From Psychrobacter fozii (GTDB taxonomy: Bacteria; Pseudomonadota; Gammaproteobacteria; Pseudomonadales; Moraxellaceae): a stretch of 64,000 nucleotides of DNA. Positions within the stretch are counted from its first letter, which is position 1. Each line of letters begins with the position of its first letter. The translations under genes were made by a program, and so were the position numbers. The notes below the pieces were generated by a model. That model was given only the letters and a program-made list of their open reading frames with translations. It was not told where the DNA came from and searched no databases. The stretch is taken from contig NZ_QJSU01000007.1 in the NCBI RefSeq assembly GCF_003217155.1, positions 1 to 64,000 on the forward strand, written 5' to 3'. Positions 46,555 through 56,516 of the stretch are shown here, one piece after another.

Positions 46555-46911
46555 ATGAAACTTAAATTACTTGCTCTAGCTGGTATCATGACTGCAACTA
46601 TGGGCCTAACTGCCTGTGACAGCAGCAAAGAAAACGCTGCTGAAGATTTATCTGACGCATCAGAAGAAGTGCAAGACGCTTCTGCAGAACTAGACGAAGC
46701 TGCTGCTGAAGGCGAAGTAACTGCTGATGCTGACGCTGCTGTTGCTGGCGCTGAAGCTGACATCGCTGATGCTCAAGCTGCAACTGCTACTGACGAAATG
46801 GACGCTGAAGTTCCTGTAGACGGCGAAGCAACTACTAGCATGGATGTAGCTAGCGAAACTCCAGCTGTTGACGCTGCTGACGAAGTTGTTGTTGAAGAAC
46901 CAGCTCAGTAA
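46555..46911 (+). CDS. Small acidic Ala-rich lipoprotein
   Basis: A 118-residue protein with a lipoprotein signal peptide and lipobox LTAC (Cys at about 21). The mature part is very acidic, made almost entirely of Ala, Asp, Glu, Val and Thr, with no Lys or Arg after about residue 24. Such composition suggests an extended, unstructured surface or periplasmic chain. No family is recognised. A perfect terminator follows. Codon use is biased to GCT, GAA and ACT, which hints at high expression; that is inference. Confidence 0.75.
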   Translation: MKLKLLALAGIMTATMGLTACDSSKENAAEDLSDASEEVQDASAELDEAAAEGEVTADADAAVAGAEADIADAQAATATDEMDAEVPVDGEATTSMDVASETPAVDAADEVVVEEPAQ

Positions 46912-46943
46912 TTTTATCGTTTATACGATGAATATACTGTAGT

Positions 46944-46976
46944 AAAAAAAAGAGAGCTTTAGCTCTCTTTTTTTGT
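46944..46976 (+). terminator. Terminator after the acidic lipoprotein gene
   Basis: AAAAAAAGAGAGCT and AGCTCTCTTTTTTT form a perfect stem, with a TT loop and T-tract. Confidence 0.92.
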
Positions 46977-47063
46977 GCCTGTTATTTATGATACATAACA
47001 AACTAATACTGTGATGTTCACTGATATTGCTACTCATATATAGTTTAAGCACATCAACATGTT

Positions 47064-47100
47064 TAGCTTATAGCTTATAGCTTATAGCTTATAGCTTATA
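47064..47100. repeat. Five-copy 7-base tandem repeat
   Basis: TAGCTTA is repeated five times without error (47064-47098), followed by TA. It lies between the acidic lipoprotein gene and the 3' end of ihfA. Perfect short repeats of this kind can vary in number by slippage. Confidence 0.9.
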
Positions 47101-47180
47101 TACCTAGACTATATAACGAGTATCAATCGACGACCTAAATATTAAAACTTAAGCCGTCATCATCAGTACAAATATCTAGA

Positions 47181-47480
47181 TTAGGCATCAAATAAACGCT
47201 CATCAACCTGTTGGCGAAATTTCTGTCCTGTTTTAAAGGTAACCACACGGCGTGCTGATACCGCAACGGGCTCCCCTGTTTTTGGATTACGGCCTGGTCG
47301 GCTGTTTTTATCTTTAAGCTCGAAATTGCCAAAGCCTGAAAGCTTGACCTCTTTGCCATCAATCAAACTCTCTGACAACTCATCAAAAAAGTTCTCAACC
47401 AAACATCGACCTTCTTGGCGTGTTAGGTTAAGGTGACTCATCAAATGCTCGATCATGTCAGATTTGGTTAAGGTGCTCAC
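47181..47480 (-). CDS. ihfA: Integration host factor subunit alpha
   Basis: A 99-residue DNA-bending protein that pairs with IHF-beta and acts in transcription, replication and recombination. ALTKSDM-type start (here [13 protein letters not shown]), [22 protein letters not shown] with the DNA-intercalating Pro, and [13 protein letters not shown] are typical. Its place downstream of pheT is the classic pheS-pheT-ihfA order, but a 226-base gap with only a weak hairpin separates it from pheT, so it may have its own promoter. Confidence 0.96.
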   Translation of the reverse strand: MSTLTKSDMIEHLMSHLNLTRQEGRCLVENFFDELSESLIDGKEVKLSGFGNFELKDKNSRPGRNPKTGEPVAVSARRVVTFKTGQKFRQQVDERLFDA

Positions 47481-47706
47481 AGTACAACTCCTATGCTATG
47501 TCGTGATGTCGAATATCATGGTTTAGCGGTATGAGGGTTAATGTTAGCTATTATAAAGGTTTTTGAACGTTTTTTTAATAAAAAGCGCATGAAAGTCCTT
47601 TATTAATAACCACTTAACGTATTTTAGGGCTTTCTATTAATAGCAATGCCCCGTAGCCTTATAAGTAGAAAAGCTACAGAGCATTGTTTATTGTCTATAT
47701 TAAATA

Positions 47707-50112
47707 TTAGCTATCGCGTAACTGCGCAGAATGCTGTTCTGTTAGCGCTTGCACAACCTTATCAGTAGACGTTTTTATCACGTCATCAGCTAACGTTTGC
47801 GTACTGTCTTGCCATACTAGTGCAAATGCCAGTGAGCGCTGACCCGTCGGTACTTTATCGCCTTGATAAACATCAAATAACCAAAGATCCGTCAATAGCT
47901 CACCTGCAGCAGCACGAATCGTGGTTTCTAGTGTCTGCAAACTAATATCGCTATCGACTAGGATGGCAATATCGCGGCGTACTTGTGGGAACTTGCTAGG
48001 CGTGCTAATGGCATGCTGCTCACGAGCGACATCTAATAAAGGTGCAAGTGACAGCTGTGCAACCCAAGTAGCTGGTAGGTCTAACTGTTTTGCGGTATTA
48101 GGATGCAATTGACCAAGCCAACCAACGTACTGACCATCGATATATAGTTTAGCGCTTTGACCAGGATGCAAAAAGTTTAGTCCACTGCGCTCATAACGGA
48201 TACGAGCACCCTCTATTTGCGCAGGTAATAACTGCTCGATATCATGTTTGAGGTCATAAAAATCTAAAGCACGATTTTGATAGGCTTGCTCATCCCACAC
48301 ATTACCGACTGCGACCAAAGCAATACTTGGCGTTTGTACTAATTCGCTGATACTCTGGCCGACAAAGCTCAGGCCTGTTTCAAAGAAACGTACACGTGGT
48401 TGCTGACGATTCAAGTTATATTGCACACATGGCAATAGACTTGACAGTAAGGTACGGCGCATAACGGCTAAATCACTAGAGATGGGATTAGCCAGTGCTA
48501 ACACCTCACCCAGTGCTTCATCATCAAGTAATGCTTCTATTTTTGCATCACTAAAGCTAAAGCTAATAGCTTCCATATAACCGGTATCAACCAACGCCAG
48601 CTTCATCTCATGAGTCAAGTCTGCGGTATCATCATAATCCATGCTGACTTGCAAATGTGGCAGGACGCTTGGGATATTGTCATAACCATAAATACGGGCA
48701 ATCTCTTCGATGAGATCCTCACGGATACTCATATCAAAACGATAAGATGGCGGCTTACAGACTAAAGCATCTGCTTGTTGCTCAACCTCAAACCCTAACT
48801 GAGTTAAGATACGCACCATGACTGCTGGCGCTATCTCAATACCGATGACATCACGAACTTTAGTGATTGGCAAAGTAATTGGCGCACGTTCTGGTAAATG
48901 CTCACTACTCTCAGCTTTTACGATAGGGCCTGCTTGACCGCCAGTGACGCTAATAATCAAATCACAAGCGCGTGCCAATGCGATCTCTGGTAACTCAAAA
49001 TCTACCCCACGCTCAAAACGTTGCGACGCATCAGTATGCAATCCAAAACGGCGTGCGCGAGCAGCGATAGCAAGCTGACCAAAGAAAGCACTTTCTACAA
49101 CGATATTGGTCGTGCTATCCGTAACGCTACTACGCTGACCACCCATGATACCAGCAAGTGCCAATGCGCCTTTGTCATCAGCAATCACAAGCTCATCACC
49201 TGTTAAAGTAATGGTTTGCTCATTCAGCAAAGTAATGGTCTCAGCAGGCTCTGCCAAACGAACAACGATATCACCAACGATGGTATCTGCATCAAAAGCG
49301 TGTAGCGGCTGACCCAATTCCATCAATACATAGTTGGTCACATCAACCAAGAAGTTGTGTGAGCGTAGTCCTGATTGAACGAGGGCATCTTGCATCCACT
49401 TTGGTGTCTCAATACTACGATCAATATTGCTAATCGATTGTAATAAGTAGCGTGGACACGCTTCAACTGCATTTACTGTAACGCTTGGCGTTGCACCATT
49501 TTCAGTAATGGTGATGTTTTCAGCGATGGTTGGCATTTGCATTGGTAAGTCGTTGATGACTGATATTTCACGTGCAATACCACGTACACTAAAGCAATCA
49601 CCACGGTTTGGCGTGATAGAGATATCCAATATCTGATTGTCTAAGCCTAGATATTCACGGATATCTGTGCCAATCGGCGCATCTGCAGGTAATTCAAGCA
49701 AACCGTCTATGCTATCTGTTAAATCAATTTCGGAAGCACCGCAAAGCATACCGTTAGAAGCCACGCCGCGTAGGTTACCGTTTTTAATTTTAAAGCCTTT
49801 CTTGTCATCGCTTGGGAGTACTGCCCCAACGGTGGCAACCGGTGCTTTCATACCAACGGTGACATTAGGTGCGCCGCATACGATTTGTAGCAGCTCAGCT
49901 TCACCGATATTTACCTGCGTGACTCGCAGTTTATCAGCGTCTGGATGTTGCTCAACGCTGACGACTTCTCCGACAACCACACCACTAAAAGCACGAGCAA
50001 CCGCATAGCGATCGTCAATCTCTAGCCCTGCCATGGTTAACTGTTCGGCCAACTGTTCGCTGGTATTCGTGGGGTTCACCCATTGACGTAGCCACTGTTC
50101 GCTAATTTTCAT
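47707..50112 (-). CDS. pheT: Phenylalanyl-tRNA synthetase beta subunit
   Basis: The 801-residue beta subunit of the heterotetrameric PheRS that charges tRNA-Phe. It has the N-terminal tRNA-binding OB fold (about 40-150), the B3/B4 editing region (LGLDNQILDISITPNRGDCFSVRG is within it), the B5 domain, the core synthetase-like domain and the C-terminal anticodon-binding domain (FPQVRRDIAILVD). Length is close to E. coli PheT (795). The gene follows pheS by 187 bases. Confidence 0.97.
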   Translation of the reverse strand: MKISEQWLRQWVNPTNTSEQLAEQLTMAGLEIDDRYAVARAFSGVVVGEVVSVEQHPDADKLRVTQVNIGEAELLQIVCGAPNVTVGMKAPVATVGAVLPSDDKKGFKIKNGNLRGVASNGMLCGASEIDLTDSIDGLLELPADAPIGTDIREYLGLDNQILDISITPNRGDCFSVRGIAREISVINDLPMQMPTIAENITITENGATPSVTVNAVEACPRYLLQSISNIDRSIETPKWMQDALVQSGLRSHNFLVDVTNYVLMELGQPLHAFDADTIVGDIVVRLAEPAETITLLNEQTITLTGDELVIADDKGALALAGIMGGQRSSVTDSTTNIVVESAFFGQLAIAARARRFGLHTDASQRFERGVDFELPEIALARACDLIISVTGGQAGPIVKAESSEHLPERAPITLPITKVRDVIGIEIAPAVMVRILTQLGFEVEQQADALVCKPPSYRFDMSIREDLIEEIARIYGYDNIPSVLPHLQVSMDYDDTADLTHEMKLALVDTGYMEAISFSFSDAKIEALLDDEALGEVLALANPISSDLAVMRRTLLSSLLPCVQYNLNRQQPRVRFFETGLSFVGQSISELVQTPSIALVAVGNVWDEQAYQNRALDFYDLKHDIEQLLPAQIEGARIRYERSGLNFLHPGQSAKLYIDGQYVGWLGQLHPNTAKQLDLPATWVAQLSLAPLLDVAREQHAISTPSKFPQVRRDIAILVDSDISLQTLETTIRAAAGELLTDLWLFDVYQGDKVPTGQRSLAFALVWQDSTQTLADDVIKTSTDKVVQALTEQHSAQLRDS

Positions 50113-50299
50113 AAATATCTCGGATCAGAATTTTATAATAAAGTGTTGGAGTAACGCTTGGCGAATTAACTTGCTATAGTCAATCCTATCTAAACTAGAT
50201 ACAGCGTCAGGCTCGCTCAGTCTACAATTTGTAGCCCTTTCACTCACCTTCCTTGTATCTAAATTATCTTGAACTGACTATATAGGCATAAGGAAAACT

Positions 50300-51451
<1,152 letters not shown>

Positions 51452-51579
51452 TTAAAATAAAGGCTAATAATATGAATGGCTTGAATATTTAGACAATAAG
51501 AAATCCACCTTCACATCAAACGAAATTTTTCTGAATTCGGATAGTGCAAATAGAGTCAGCTCTAAAATATTTTAATATA

Positions 51580-51612
51580 AAAAAAGCCACCGACCAGCGG
51601 TAGCTTTTATTA
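51580..51612 (-). terminator. Terminator of rpmI-rplT
   Basis: On the minus strand AAGCTACCG, the loop CTGGT and CGGTGGCTT form a stem with one G-U, followed by TTTTTT. It lies after rplT and before pheS, so the ribosomal-protein genes and pheST are probably separate units or separated by attenuation. Confidence 0.85.
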
Positions 51613-51663
51613 ATATCGTACTATTAATCAATATTAGTTCTATTCATTTAAATAGGCTAATAT

Positions 51664-52020
51664 TTATGCTAGTTCCGCTTTTGCTTTTTCAACCAAGGCA
51701 GTGAAAGTAGCTGCATCATGCATAGCGATGTCAGCAAGTACGCGACGATCGATTGCGATGTTAGCTTTTTTCATGCCATTGATAAAGCGGCTATAGCTCA
51801 AACCGTTTAAGCGTGCACCAGCATTGATACGTGCAATCCAAAGACGACGGAAGGTACGTTTTTTGTTGCGACGGTCACGATAAGCATATTGACCAGCTTT
51901 GGTCACTGCTTGTACCGCTACACGGTAAACACGTGAACGGGCACCGTAGTAGCCTTTTGCGCGTTTTAGGATTTTTTTGTGACGACGATTCGCCTGTACA
52001 CCACGTTTTACACGGGCCAT
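51664..52020 (-). CDS. rplT: Ribosomal protein L20
   Basis: A 118-residue 50S protein needed for early large-subunit assembly. [19 protein letters not shown], the [11 protein letters not shown] stretch, and the [16 protein letters not shown] segment near the end are invariant in the family. Length matches E. coli (118). It lies 150 bases after rpmI. In E. coli L20 represses its own operon by binding the leader; whether that holds here is not visible. Confidence 0.98.
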   Translation of the reverse strand: MARVKRGVQANRRHKKILKRAKGYYGARSRVYRVAVQAVTKAGQYAYRDRRNKKRTFRRLWIARINAGARLNGLSYSRFINGMKKANIAIDRRVLADIAMHDAATFTALVEKAKAELA

Positions 52021-52170
52021 AAATTACTCCAAGATATTTTTAATCATTATTAAACGAATCACGATGTCATCGAATAGTAGACATCGTTATCAGATTGCAA
52101 GGTCAAATATTTTTAATTAAGTGGCTATTCATTAAATAGCGCTTGATTAAATGTATATGACGATAGGCTA

Positions 52171-52368
52171 TTAGATGTATGGGCACATACGACGAACTGC
52201 TGCTTCGTCAGACTTGTCCACCATCTTAAGACCGCGCAACTGGCGAATACGCTTAGCTGATTTCTTGGTCAAGATATGGCTTTTGTTTGCTTGCTTACGC
52301 TTGAAGCCGTTTGCTGTTTTTTTGAAGCGTTTAGCTGCACCGCTTCTGGTTTTCATCTTAACTTTCAT
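52171..52368 (-). CDS. rpmI: Ribosomal protein L35
   Basis: A 65-residue basic 50S protein. [20 protein letters not shown] and [16 protein letters not shown] are the family core, and VRRMCPYI the end. AGAGG nine bases before the ATG at 52368 defines the start; an upstream reading from 52446 is spurious. The usual upstream partner infC is absent and the next gene upstream is divergent. Confidence 0.97.
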   Translation of the reverse strand: MKVKMKTRSGAAKRFKKTANGFKRKQANKSHILTKKSAKRIRQLRGLKMVDKSDEAAVRRMCPYI

Positions 52369-52805
52369 GATGATTTGCCTCTTTGTCTTTGATAGAACCT
52401 GGTCGTCAAATAGTACATAACGAATAGTGGCTTTAAAAACAACCACTAAACCTCTATTTGCCTCGAGGTGGGAGGCCGTATTTTAGCAGATAGCACGCTG
52501 TTTTGCCAAGGAAAGTTTTAATCTTGCCCCAGTAAACCATCATAGTAGATAACGAGTATGAACCGACTGCTAGCCTTTCTCATAAAAACACCAATAAAAC
52601 AGGAAAACCCTCTGCAAATAGATTGAATGTCAGCTTAAGCTGTGCTTAAGTAGAGAGTGAGTATTGGTATAGTTTAGGCGCTAATAATACAAGACTGCTT
52701 ATCACACTTATTAGCCGTATATCATACGGTCGGCATCGTTACGATGTTACCAATCTATATCAAGCTCAGCAGAACTCATCACCTGCCGTCAACCTAGGAA
52801 ATAAT
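52369..52805. other. Divergent spacer upstream of rpmI
   Basis: A 437-base region between rpmI and the hotdog protein gene. In many bacteria infC would lie here; no trace of it is seen. It must hold the rpmI-rplT promoter. No hairpin leader was identified with confidence. Confidence 0.45.
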
Positions 52806-53249
52806 GTGCCAAGAAAAGAGTTGGACTTTGATAACGATTTATTTGTCTTTGAAACAGTCATGCGTGTACGTCATACTGAGGTAGATATAGGCCAGCATCT
52901 GACACTTGAATCATTGACAGCGTTGGTGACTGAAGCGCGCGCGCGATTCTTGCACTCCAAAGGTATTAAAGAGATCAATGCCGACTATCAAGGCTTAATT
53001 ATTGATGAGTTACAGTTAAACATTGATAGTCGTGTACGATTGCGTGACCAACTCCTGTTTGAGATAGGCGTCGAGCCGTTGTATGATAACGGCGGCAATA
53101 TGGTTATAAAAGCCACTCGGATGCATACGGGTGAAACAGTGGCGAAAGCACGACTGCATTTTCTCAGTTACGACTTCCGGCTAAATAAAGTGACTGCGCT
53201 CAATAACACTTTAAAAGAAGCGCTATACCCACACTTAGTTAATATTTAA
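52806..53249 (+). CDS. Hotdog-fold thioesterase-like protein
   Basis: A 147-residue protein resembling the 4HBT/YbgC acyl-CoA thioesterase family. The N-terminal VMRVRHTEVDIGQHLTLESL followed by EARARFL matches the family layout, but Glu replaces the first Asp of the usual YxDxD motif and the GHxN segment is altered. It starts with GTG, supported by AGGAAATAAT upstream. Catalytic activity is therefore not certain. It lies alone ahead of hisIE. Confidence 0.75.
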   Translation: MPRKELDFDNDLFVFETVMRVRHTEVDIGQHLTLESLTALVTEARARFLHSKGIKEINADYQGLIIDELQLNIDSRVRLRDQLLFEIGVEPLYDNGGNMVIKATRMHTGETVAKARLHFLSYDFRLNKVTALNNTLKEALYPHLVNI

Positions 53250-53372
53250 CATTGTTTTTCTTAAAATACTGTCTTTGCTTAACTAGCTTACTCACTCATC
53301 ATATCAAGAGAGTGAGAAAGCTTGATGCATTGACCATTCCTTACTTCATACTTACAAGATGACAGATATACT

Positions 53373-54206
53373 ATGACTTTACCTGCTTGGCTGGCTGCCA
53401 TAAAATTTAATGATGATGGTTTGATTCCTGCGATTGCTCAAGACCATAAGTCTGGGCGTATTTTGATGATGGCATGGATGAATGCGGAAGCCTTACAGTT
53501 GACTGCACAAACGCAGACGGCCGTTTATTTTTCGCGCTCACGTGCCAAATTATGGCACAAAGGCGAGTCGTCCGGTCATACGCAAACTGTCCACGATATT
53601 CGCTTGGACTGTGATGCAGATGTGATTGTACTCAATGTCACCCAAGCTGGCGGTATTGCTTGCCACACTGGCCGAGAGTCTTGTTTTTATCAGCGTTTAG
53701 ATTTATCTGGACAAACGCCTGAGTGGGAAACCGTGGATAAGGTGCTAAAAGATCCTGCTGATATCTATCATTCAGATGCAACGAGTGCTCCTCATCAAGA
53801 TAATGAAGCTGATGCAGTTGGCACAGTCGCGAATAATGAGAGCCAAACAGAAAGCGCATCTATTCTGCAGCAGCTTGATAATGTATTGGCTGAGCGTAAG
53901 CAAGCAGATGCTGATAGCTCTTATGTGGCAAGCCTATACGCTAAAGGGTTAAATAAAATATTAGAAAAAGTCGGTGAAGAAAGTACCGAAAGCATCATCG
54001 CTGCCAAAGACTTTGCCAGTTGTGACGAAAACATAGACAAAACGCAATATGATGAGGCACGTCATGAGCTCATTTATGAAGTGGCTGATGTCTGGTTTCA
54101 TACGTTGGTTGGACTGGCATGGTTCGATATTGAGTCGGACGCTGTGTTAAACGAGCTGGGTCGTCGCTTTGGACTCTCAGGCATCGAGGAAAAGGCGTCA
54201 CGATAA
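53373..54206 (+). CDS. hisI: Bifunctional HisIE
   Basis: A 277-residue fusion that carries out two successive steps of histidine synthesis. The N-terminal HisI domain (phosphoribosyl-AMP cyclohydrolase, about 1-120) has [10 protein letters not shown], the [10 protein letters not shown] region, and zinc ligands in RLDCDAD and ACHTGRESC. The C-terminal HisE domain (phosphoribosyl-ATP pyrophosphatase, about 165-260) has [14 protein letters not shown] and YEVADVWFH. An acidic linker of about 40 residues joins them. Other his genes are not nearby. The position before tatABC is common in proteobacteria. Confidence 0.95.
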   Translation: MTLPAWLAAIKFNDDGLIPAIAQDHKSGRILMMAWMNAEALQLTAQTQTAVYFSRSRAKLWHKGESSGHTQTVHDIRLDCDADVIVLNVTQAGGIACHTGRESCFYQRLDLSGQTPEWETVDKVLKDPADIYHSDATSAPHQDNEADAVGTVANNESQTESASILQQLDNVLAERKQADADSSYVASLYAKGLNKILEKVGEESTESIIAAKDFASCDENIDKTQYDEARHELIYEVADVWFHTLVGLAWFDIESDAVLNELGRRFGLSGIEEKASR

Positions 54207-54244
54207 CTTGTGATGTTGTAAAATCAGTCTAATGAAAGCAGCTT

Positions 54245-54305
54245 GTGAAATCGTAAAATAATCAGCTACTCTGTTTGATTATTTTGCGATTTCACCCTTT
54301 TGTCA
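54245..54305 (+). terminator. Long hairpin after hisIE
   Basis: GTGAAATCGTAAAATAATCA (54245-54264) and its inverted partner TGATTATTTTGCGATTTCAC (54276-54295) form a 20-bp stem with one G-U. CCCTTTTGTC follows, a poor T-tract, so it may be a terminator or an RNA-stability element between hisIE and tatA. Confidence 0.6.
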
Positions 54306-54449
54306 CAACTGCAGGTTATAATATAGCTCTTTTAACGTCGCATTATATGTCGATACTTTTTGTTTACTATATTGCTATGTGATAAACGCAAAACTATAAA
54401 CGTAAAGTATGCATATACAGACTGAAAACCAAGACATGAGGATAGCTTT

Positions 54450-54722
54450 ATGGGCAGTTTTTCTATTACGCATTGGCTAATACTACTGGTCGTTGTGGTC
54501 GTCGTATTTGGCACCTCTAAACTGAGAAATGCTGGCAAAGATTTGGGCGGCGCAGTTAAGGGCTTCAAAGAAGCGGTCAAAGACGAAAATACAGAGCATG
54601 CTAAAAAGCACGCCGTCCTTGATCACGATAGCAATACCCGTACCACAGATCGCTCAGCTACTGACAACGTCAATCATAGCGATATCAACGCCGCCCCAAC
54701 TGACGATAAGCACAACGTATAA
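54450..54722 (+). CDS. tatA: Twin-arginine translocase subunit TatA
   Basis: A 90-residue component of the Tat pathway, which exports folded proteins. [33 protein letters not shown] shows the short membrane helix, the FG hinge and the amphipathic helix. The polar tail is typical. It starts the tatABC operon; tatB follows after 53 bases. Confidence 0.95.
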   Translation: MGSFSITHWLILLVVVVVVFGTSKLRNAGKDLGGAVKGFKEAVKDENTEHAKKHAVLDHDSNTRTTDRSATDNVNHSDINAAPTDDKHNV

Positions 54723-54775
54723 TGCTTATAGCACTTCGCCAGCCTGTAGTTCCTAGATAGTGACACTCAACCATT

Positions 54776-55471
54776 ATGTTTGATATTGGGTTTTCCGAAT
54801 TACTCCTCTTTGGCATAATCGCCTTGATAGTCCTAGGTCCAGAAAAACTGCCTCAGGCAGCACGGACGGCTGGGCAATGGTATGCCAAAATTCGCCGCAC
54901 GGTTTCTACCTTACAGTCTGAAATAGAGGCTGAGCTAGACTTGGCTGAAACACGGCAGCAAATGCAAAAAGAGCTGGCCAAAATTCGCCAAACTGAGTCG
55001 GATATGAAACGCGAGCTAGCAGAAATGCGTGGCAATATGAAAGAGTTTGAAAACGCTCAAAACCAACAATTCAATGCAGCGCATGATACTGTCGGTAAGG
55101 CTGCATATAGCAAGGCTAATGAAAATAATAGTGAGCAAAATAGTAGTGAACAAAAAAGTCAGTCAGTCACGCCTAAAGAATTCGATTACGCCTATGGGCA
55201 AGATACGACACTAGCAGATACTAAGCAGCCATTAGAAGCAGACGACAGTTTGCACGGCTCTTCCACAGGCAGGACACCTCAGGACCGTACTCATCAAATG
55301 ATTCAAAACATCACAACCAAACCTTGGGAAAACATGTGGTTCCGTCTTGGTGCTTATGACAAAGCTCGCCGTCTGCCTATGCCTCCCTACTTACCGAATT
55401 ATAAAGCCGATGTTTTATTAAATAGTCCTGTAAGTACCCAAACTTCTGACAATAAACAGGAGTCTGATTGA
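54776..55471 (+). CDS. tatB: Twin-arginine translocase subunit TatB
   Basis: A 231-residue Tat component that, with TatC, recognises twin-arginine signal peptides. MFDIGFSELLLFGIIALIVLGPEKLP gives the membrane helix with its Glu and the GPE hinge. A long charged helix (about 45-110) follows, then a polar tail and a conserved-looking C-terminus. It is longer than E. coli TatB (171). Its stop codon overlaps the tatC start as TGATG. Confidence 0.94.
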   Translation: MFDIGFSELLLFGIIALIVLGPEKLPQAARTAGQWYAKIRRTVSTLQSEIEAELDLAETRQQMQKELAKIRQTESDMKRELAEMRGNMKEFENAQNQQFNAAHDTVGKAAYSKANENNSEQNSSEQKSQSVTPKEFDYAYGQDTTLADTKQPLEADDSLHGSSTGRTPQDRTHQMIQNITTKPWENMWFRLGAYDKARRLPMPPYLPNYKADVLLNSPVSTQTSDNKQESD

Positions 55472-56337
55472 TGGGATTATTCAAACGCAAAAAAAGTCGC
55501 CAAGAAAAAGCCGCTAGTTCAGATAAAGAAGCAACCGCCGATGCAATGGATAAAAATGAGTCTACAGATGCGTTAAGCGCTGTGGCTGATATGCCTATCA
55601 CAGAGCATTTGATTGAGTTACGTAAACACTTAATCAAAATATGTGTTGCGGTACTGGTCATATTTTTGGCGTTAGTCGGATTTTCACGCGAGCTATATAA
55701 CTTGTTGTCTGACCCACTGGTTGCACAACTGCCAGCCAATTCAACCATGATTGCGACAGACATCACCTCCAACTTTATGGCACCGATACGTCTAACTGTC
55801 TTTGTCGCTGCATTCTTTGCCATGCCTTATATTTTGTATCAAATCTGGTCATTTGTCGCACCAGGCTTATATAAAAAAGAAAAGAAAATTGCTATTCCTG
55901 TACTGCTATCCTCTATATTTTTATTTTATTCTGGTGTAGCGTTTGCTTACTTTATCGTACTCAAAGGGGTATTGAAATTTTTTATCATGTTTGCCCCGCA
56001 AAACGTCCTACCAATGACAGATATCGACAGTTACCTGAGCTTTGCACTCAAACTGTTTATGGTATTTGGACTGACTTTTGAGATTCCAGTCGTCACCTTG
56101 CTATTGATATTGACTGGCATTGTCTCCATTCAGAGTCTAGAAGACAAACGCCGCTATATCATTGTCGGTTGTTTTGCCGTGGCAGCAGTCGTCACACCGC
56201 CTGATGGCGTATCGATGCTGATGCTAGCGATTCCGATGTGGTTATTGTTTGAGCTTGGTTTGTTTTTAGCCAAAATTTTGATCAAAGAAGAGCCTAGCGC
56301 TGCTTTAACTGCTAATACGGCCTCGCACAAAGAATGA
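55471..56337 (+). CDS. tatC: Twin-arginine translocase subunit TatC
   Basis: A 288-residue polytopic inner-membrane protein, the core receptor of the Tat system. ITEHLIELRKHL at about 48-59 is the cytosolic signal-peptide site and includes the conserved Glu. Six hydrophobic segments follow, with the family motif FVAPGLYKKEKK and the FGLTFEIPV segment. The N-terminus has an extra charged stretch of about 45 residues. It overlaps tatB by one base and ends at a terminator. Confidence 0.96.
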   Translation: MGLFKRKKSRQEKAASSDKEATADAMDKNESTDALSAVADMPITEHLIELRKHLIKICVAVLVIFLALVGFSRELYNLLSDPLVAQLPANSTMIATDITSNFMAPIRLTVFVAAFFAMPYILYQIWSFVAPGLYKKEKKIAIPVLLSSIFLFYSGVAFAYFIVLKGVLKFFIMFAPQNVLPMTDIDSYLSFALKLFMVFGLTFEIPVVTLLLILTGIVSIQSLEDKRRYIIVGCFAVAAVVTPPDGVSMLMLAIPMWLLFELGLFLAKILIKEEPSAALTANTASHKE

Positions 56338-56440
56338 ACTTACCAGTTAATTCAAAACAGGCCAACGCGCTAATCTGTTAATATGGTTACTTAAGCCTCA
56401 AGCAATCGTCCATACATCTTTTGACTATATTATCACTAAT

Positions 56441-56470
56441 CAGCCATTGTCTATGCAGTGGCTTTTTTTA
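56441..56470 (+). terminator. Terminator of the tat operon
   Basis: AGCCATTG and CAGTGGCT pair over 8 bp with one G-U around a 6-base loop, then TTTTTTACC. Confidence 0.8.
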
Positions 56471-56516
56471 CCCCCATCATTTTTGACCATGTTTTATTCT
56501 TTTAGGTAACTTTGTT

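Noticed and set aside
46533..46783. Minus-strand Ser/Ala- and Gln-rich ORFs across the acidic lipoprotein gene
   Set aside because: They are reverse-frame reflections of the GCT/GAA-rich coding sequence, and the lipoprotein has a clear signal peptide and terminator.
47648..47685. Hairpin between pheT and ihfA as a full terminator
   Set aside because: The arms need several G-U pairs and no T-tract follows, so read-through from pheT to ihfA remains possible.
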